From NCBI GenBank assembly GCA_002344885.1, contig DDUQ01000084.1, positions 56,351-79,555 on the forward strand: 23,205 bases of DNA. The letters are read 5' to 3'. Origin of the DNA: Comamonadaceae bacterium UBA2334 (GTDB lineage Bacteria; Pseudomonadota; Gammaproteobacteria; Burkholderiales; Burkholderiaceae_C). Of the stretch, positions 20,603 to 23,205 are shown one piece after another; positions within the stretch are counted from its first letter, which is position 1; every line of letters begins with the position of its first letter. The translations under genes were made by a program, and so were the position numbers. A model generated the notes under the pieces. The model was not told the DNA's origin, did not search any database, and saw only the letters and a list, made by a program, of their open reading frames with translations.

Positions 20603-21553
20603 TCAGCGCATCAATGAGACGGCAGCCGAAAAGGTGAAGAACGCCGCAGCCGTCGACACCAGGATGATGCGGGCAATGCGCCCGGTGTCTGCCCCAAAAC
20701 GCTCCGACAGCAACGACACATTGCTGGCACTGGGCAAAGCCGCCACCAGCACCATCACGGTCAGCGTGAAGGTGTCCAGCGGTACGCCCATCTGAATGGC
20801 GGCAGCCCCCACCACCAGCACGAGCAATGGATGCAGCACCAGCTTCATCAGGGCGATGGGCACATAGTCGCCCAGCGGAGCCGGGTGGTCTACGGTCATC
20901 TGCGCGCGAGCCAGCACCGCACCGATGGTGAACAGCGCCACCGGTGAAGCGGCATCGGCCAGCAGCCACGCCGTCTTCTGCACCGGCGCGGGCAAAGTGA
21001 ACGCCACGGCAGAAGCCACACCGCCCAGTACAATGGCCCAGGGCATGGGGTTGGTCAGCACGCCCGCCAGCGCCTTGCGCACCGCCGCCAGCGCGCCACC
21101 CTTGGCACCATCCAGTCTGGACAGCGCGATGCACAGGGAGCTCGTGACGACCATGTCCACCACAATCAGCACAATCACCGGCCCCACACTGCGCGGCCCC
21201 ATGAGGGTGGCCAGCAGGGGCACGCCCATGAAGCCGGTGTTCGGGAACGCGGCCACCAGCGCCCCGAACGACGCATCGTTCCAGCGGATGCGCGCATTGA
21301 ATGACACCACCACCGCAAAGCCCACCATCACCAGCGCACACAGCAGGTACACGCCGAACACCGCCGCATCCAGCAACTGGGCAATGGGCGTGGTCGACCC
21401 GAACCGGTACAGCATGCAGGGCAACGCGAAATACAGCACAAACCCGTTGAGCCCGCCGATGGCATCCAGCGGCAACATGCGCCGCCGGGCCGCCAGGTAG
21501 CCGCAGAGCACCAGCGCAAAGAAGGGGAAGGTCACCCACAGCACATCCAACAT
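20603..21553 (-). CDS. AEC-family (auxin efflux carrier) permease
   Basis: A 316-residue integral inner-membrane protein with about nine to ten hydrophobic helices and almost no soluble parts. Family landmarks are FPNTGFMGVPLLATL in the first half, LTNPMPWAIVLGG after the central loop, SPVALFTIGAVLA, and near the C-terminus ALPSASNVSLLSERFGADTGRIARIILVSTAAAF. The two halves look like an inverted repeat, as is usual for this fold. Bacterial members export or import small organic anions such as malonate or malate; the substrate here cannot be told. The frame extends upstream to a TTG at 21604, but ATG 21553 starts directly at the first helix (MLDVLWVTFPFFALVLCGYL) and is preferred. It converges on priA and diverges from rep, with 83 nt between start codons. 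Confidence 0.88.
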   Translation of the reverse strand: MLDVLWVTFPFFALVLCGYLAARRRMLPLDAIGGLNGFVLYFALPCMLYRFGSTTPIAQLLDAAVFGVYLLCALVMVGFAVVVSFNARIRWNDASFGALVAAFPNTGFMGVPLLATLMGPRSVGPVIVLIVVDMVVTSSLCIALSRLDGAKGGALAAVRKALAGVLTNPMPWAIVLGGVASAVAFTLPAPVQKTAWLLADAASPVALFTIGAVLARAQMTVDHPAPLGDYVPIALMKLVLHPLLVLVVGAAAIQMGVPLDTFTLTVMVLVAALPSASNVSLLSERFGADTGRIARIILVSTAAAFFTFSAAVSLMR

Positions 21554-21636
21554 GGCGGCGATTGTCTCAGCATCCCCTCGGCCGACCGCCAACAGGCGCG
21601 ACAATCAGCCGTTTCGCCCGTGCCCCGCTGCTCACC

Positions 21637-23205
21637 GTGACCTCGTCCCCCGTCTCGTCCACCCTCACCGTTGGCCTGAACCCTGCCCAGCAGGATGCCG
21701 TGCTCCACCTGTCGGGGCCCTGCCTGGTGTTGGCGGGAGCCGGTTCGGGCAAAACACGCGTCATCACCCACAAGATCGCCCGCCTCATCGAGGCCGGGCT
21801 GGCCGCAGACCGCATTGCAGCCATCACATTCACCAACAAGGCCGCAGCGGAAATGCGCGAACGCGCCCGGCAACTGGTGGGCAAATCGGCGCAGAAGGTG
21901 CTCATCTGCACCTTCCATGCCCTGGGGGTGCGCATGCTCCGGCAGGACGGCTCGGTGCTGGGGCTGAAAAGCAGCTTCAGCATCCTGGACACCGATGACA
22001 TCACCAGCATCCTGAAAGACTGCGCCGGAGGCACCACCGACTCCAACACCACCCGGCAGTGGCAATGGACCATCAGCAACTGGAAGAATGCCGGTCTGGA
22101 TGCCGATGCCGCGCTGGCACAGGCCGTCACCGAGGACGAACGCACCACGGCCGTGCTCATGGCGCGCTACCAGGAGCGTTTGAGCGCTTACCAGGCAGTC
22201 GACTTTGACGACCTGATTGGCCTGCCACTGAAGTTGCTTCAACAGCACACCGACGCGCGCGAGCGCTGGCAGCAACAGATGGGCCATGTGCTGGTGGACG
22301 AGTACCAGGACACCAACGCCACGCAATACGCGTTTCTCAAGCTGCTGGTCGGCGAGCGCGCCCGCTTCACCGCCGTGGGCGATGACGACCAGAGCATCTA
22401 TGGCTGGCGCGGCGCGACGCTGGACAACCTCAGGAAGTTGCCGGTGGATTTCCCCAGCCTTCGGGTCATCAAGCTGGAGCAGAACTACCGCTCGACCAGC
22501 GCCATCCTGCGGGCCGCCAACAATGTGATCGGCCCCAACCCCAAACTGTTCCCGAAAAAGCTCTGGAGCGACCTGGGCGAAGGCGAACCCGTGCGGGTGG
22601 TGGCGGCAGACAACGAGGAACACGAGGCCGAGCGGGTGGTGGCGCGCATCCAGGGCATCCGCGCCGGGGTGGGTCCGCTGAGCAGCCGGCACAGGGAGTT
22701 CCGCGATTTTTGCGTGCTGTACCGCGCCAACCACCAGGCCAAGGTGTTCGAGCAGGCGCTGCGCAAGGCCCAGATTCCGTACAAGGTGTCTGGTGGCACC
22801 AGTTTTTTCGACCGGGCAGAAATCCGTGACCTGTGCGCCTGGCTGCGCCTGCTGGTCAACAACGACGACGACCCCGCCTTCCTGCGCGCCATCACCACGC
22901 CCAAGCGTGGTGTCGGGCACCAGACGCTTGCCGCGTTGGGCGAGTTTTCGGGGCAGTACAAAGTCAGTCTGTTCGAAGCGCTGTTCTCACACTCGCTCCC
23001 CGCTGCCTTGCCTGCGCGGGCAGTGGCCAGCCTCCACGAGTTTGGACGGGAGGTGAACGAACTGGCCCACCGCGCCCGCCACACCACCGGCGCAGAGAAT
23101 GCCCGCACGTTCCTGACCGAGTGGCTCCGGCAGATGCAATACGAAAAGTACCTGCATGACAGCGAAGACAGCGACAAGGTGGCCGCCGCCCGCTGGAACA
23201 ACGTG
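21637..23205 (+). CDS. rep: Rep ATP-dependent DNA helicase, 3' end outside window
   Basis: The frame is open from GTG 21637 to the window end, 523 codons of about 670-690. It is a superfamily 1A 3'-5' helicase: Q-motif GLNPAQQDAV; Walker A AGAGSGKT with K39; motif Ia TFTNKAAAEMRERA; Walker B D221-EYQDTN; motif III G248-DDDQSIYGWRG; motif IV Q282-NYRST; and the 2B-domain stretch PYKVSGGTSFFDRAEIRDL. The wording is closer to Rep than to UvrD, for example KLEQNYRST followed by EEHEAERV, and AFLRAITTPKRGVG. Rep clears proteins ahead of forks and works in PriC-type restart. No ATG occurs before the Q-motif in this frame, so GTG is taken as the start, with 12 residues before GLNP. Motifs V and VI are beyond the edge. 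Confidence 0.92.
   Translation, partial: MTSSPVSSTLTVGLNPAQQDAVLHLSGPCLVLAGAGSGKTRVITHKIARLIEAGLAADRIAAITFTNKAAAEMRERARQLVGKSAQKVLICTFHALGVRMLRQDGSVLGLKSSFSILDTDDITSILKDCAGGTTDSNTTRQWQWTISNWKNAGLDADAALAQAVTEDERTTAVLMARYQERLSAYQAVDFDDLIGLPLKLLQQHTDARERWQQQMGHVLVDEYQDTNATQYAFLKLLVGERARFTAVGDDDQSIYGWRGATLDNLRKLPVDFPSLRVIKLEQNYRSTSAILRAANNVIGPNPKLFPKKLWSDLGEGEPVRVVAADNEEHEAERVVARIQGIRAGVGPLSSRHREFRDFCVLYRANHQAKVFEQALRKAQIPYKVSGGTSFFDRAEIRDLCAWLRLLVNNDDDPAFLRAITTPKRGVGHQTLAALGEFSGQYKVSLFEALFSHSLPAALPARAVASLHEFGREVNELAHRARHTTGAENARTFLTEWLRQMQYEKYLHDSEDSDKVAAARWNNV

Noticed and set aside
21554..21604. TTG start extending the AEC permease by 17 residues
   Set aside because: The first membrane helix begins right after ATG 21553, and the extension is polar and would nearly reach the rep start.
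21532..22920. 462-codon minus-strand frame rich in His, Gln and Ala
   Set aside because: Antisense to rep, which has all helicase motifs in order; the composition is typical of shadow frames in GC-rich genes.
1..23205. CRISPR array, prophage, insertion sequence or defence island
   Set aside because: No spaced direct repeats of CRISPR type, no transposase, integrase, phage or defence-type genes; nearly all sequence is accounted for by housekeeping, redox and cellulose genes.

Overview
The window is about 23.2 kb of GC-rich, densely coded chromosomal DNA. It most likely comes from a betaproteobacterium of the order Burkholderiales, probably Comamonadaceae. The reasons are the fused isobutyryl-CoA mutase (IcmF) tail, a type I cellulose operon with bcsD and bcsP, and two copies of an AT-rich interspersed motif (shared core CAAAAACAATAGC) that I remember from Comamonadaceae intergenic regions. 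The genus cannot be fixed from the sequence. I see no rRNA, tRNA, CRISPR array, insertion sequence or prophage gene.

Left part (1-2310, plus strand): the 3' end of icmF, a single-domain universal stress protein, and a MenA/UbiA-type membrane prenyltransferase.

Central part (2357-14229, minus strand, read right to left): a cellulose biosynthesis operon, bcsD - bcsP - bcsQ - bcsA - bcsB - bcsC - TPR lipoprotein. Joins are tight: bcsP/bcsQ overlap by 7 nt, bcsQ/bcsA by 4 nt, bcsC/lipoprotein are 1 nt apart, and the remaining gaps are 33-36 nt. BcsA makes glucan and carries a C-terminal PilZ (c-di-GMP) domain. BcsB is its periplasmic, membrane-anchored partner, and BcsC is the outer-membrane exporter with a periplasmic TPR superhelix. 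BcsQ and BcsP are probable cytoplasmic and polar organisers, and BcsD is the periplasmic ring protein of type I systems. No bcsZ endoglucanase lies in the operon. The last gene is an unassigned outer-membrane-type lipoprotein with one TPR unit and a proline-rich tail.

Right part (14509-23205): dsbD-like thiol:disulfide transporter (+), hemE (+), priA (+), an AEC-family permease (-), and a 3'-truncated rep helicase (+). priA and rep both act at stalled replication forks.

The most unusual non-coding stretch is the 305-nt hemE-priA gap. It holds an 18-bp inverted repeat (17/18 match, arms 133 nt apart) whose right arm ends 8 nt before the priA start codon, two nested hairpins inside it, a separate 10-bp inverted repeat, and two perfect TTATNCACA DnaA boxes plus a degenerate third. 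Other points of interest are an AT-rich repeat copy lying in frame inside dsbD, its sister copy plus an 8-bp tandem repeat between the convergent priA and AEC genes, a roughly 250-residue Pro/Gln/Ser-rich linker in BcsC, and a 41-nt dyad element between the divergent bcs operon and dsbD.
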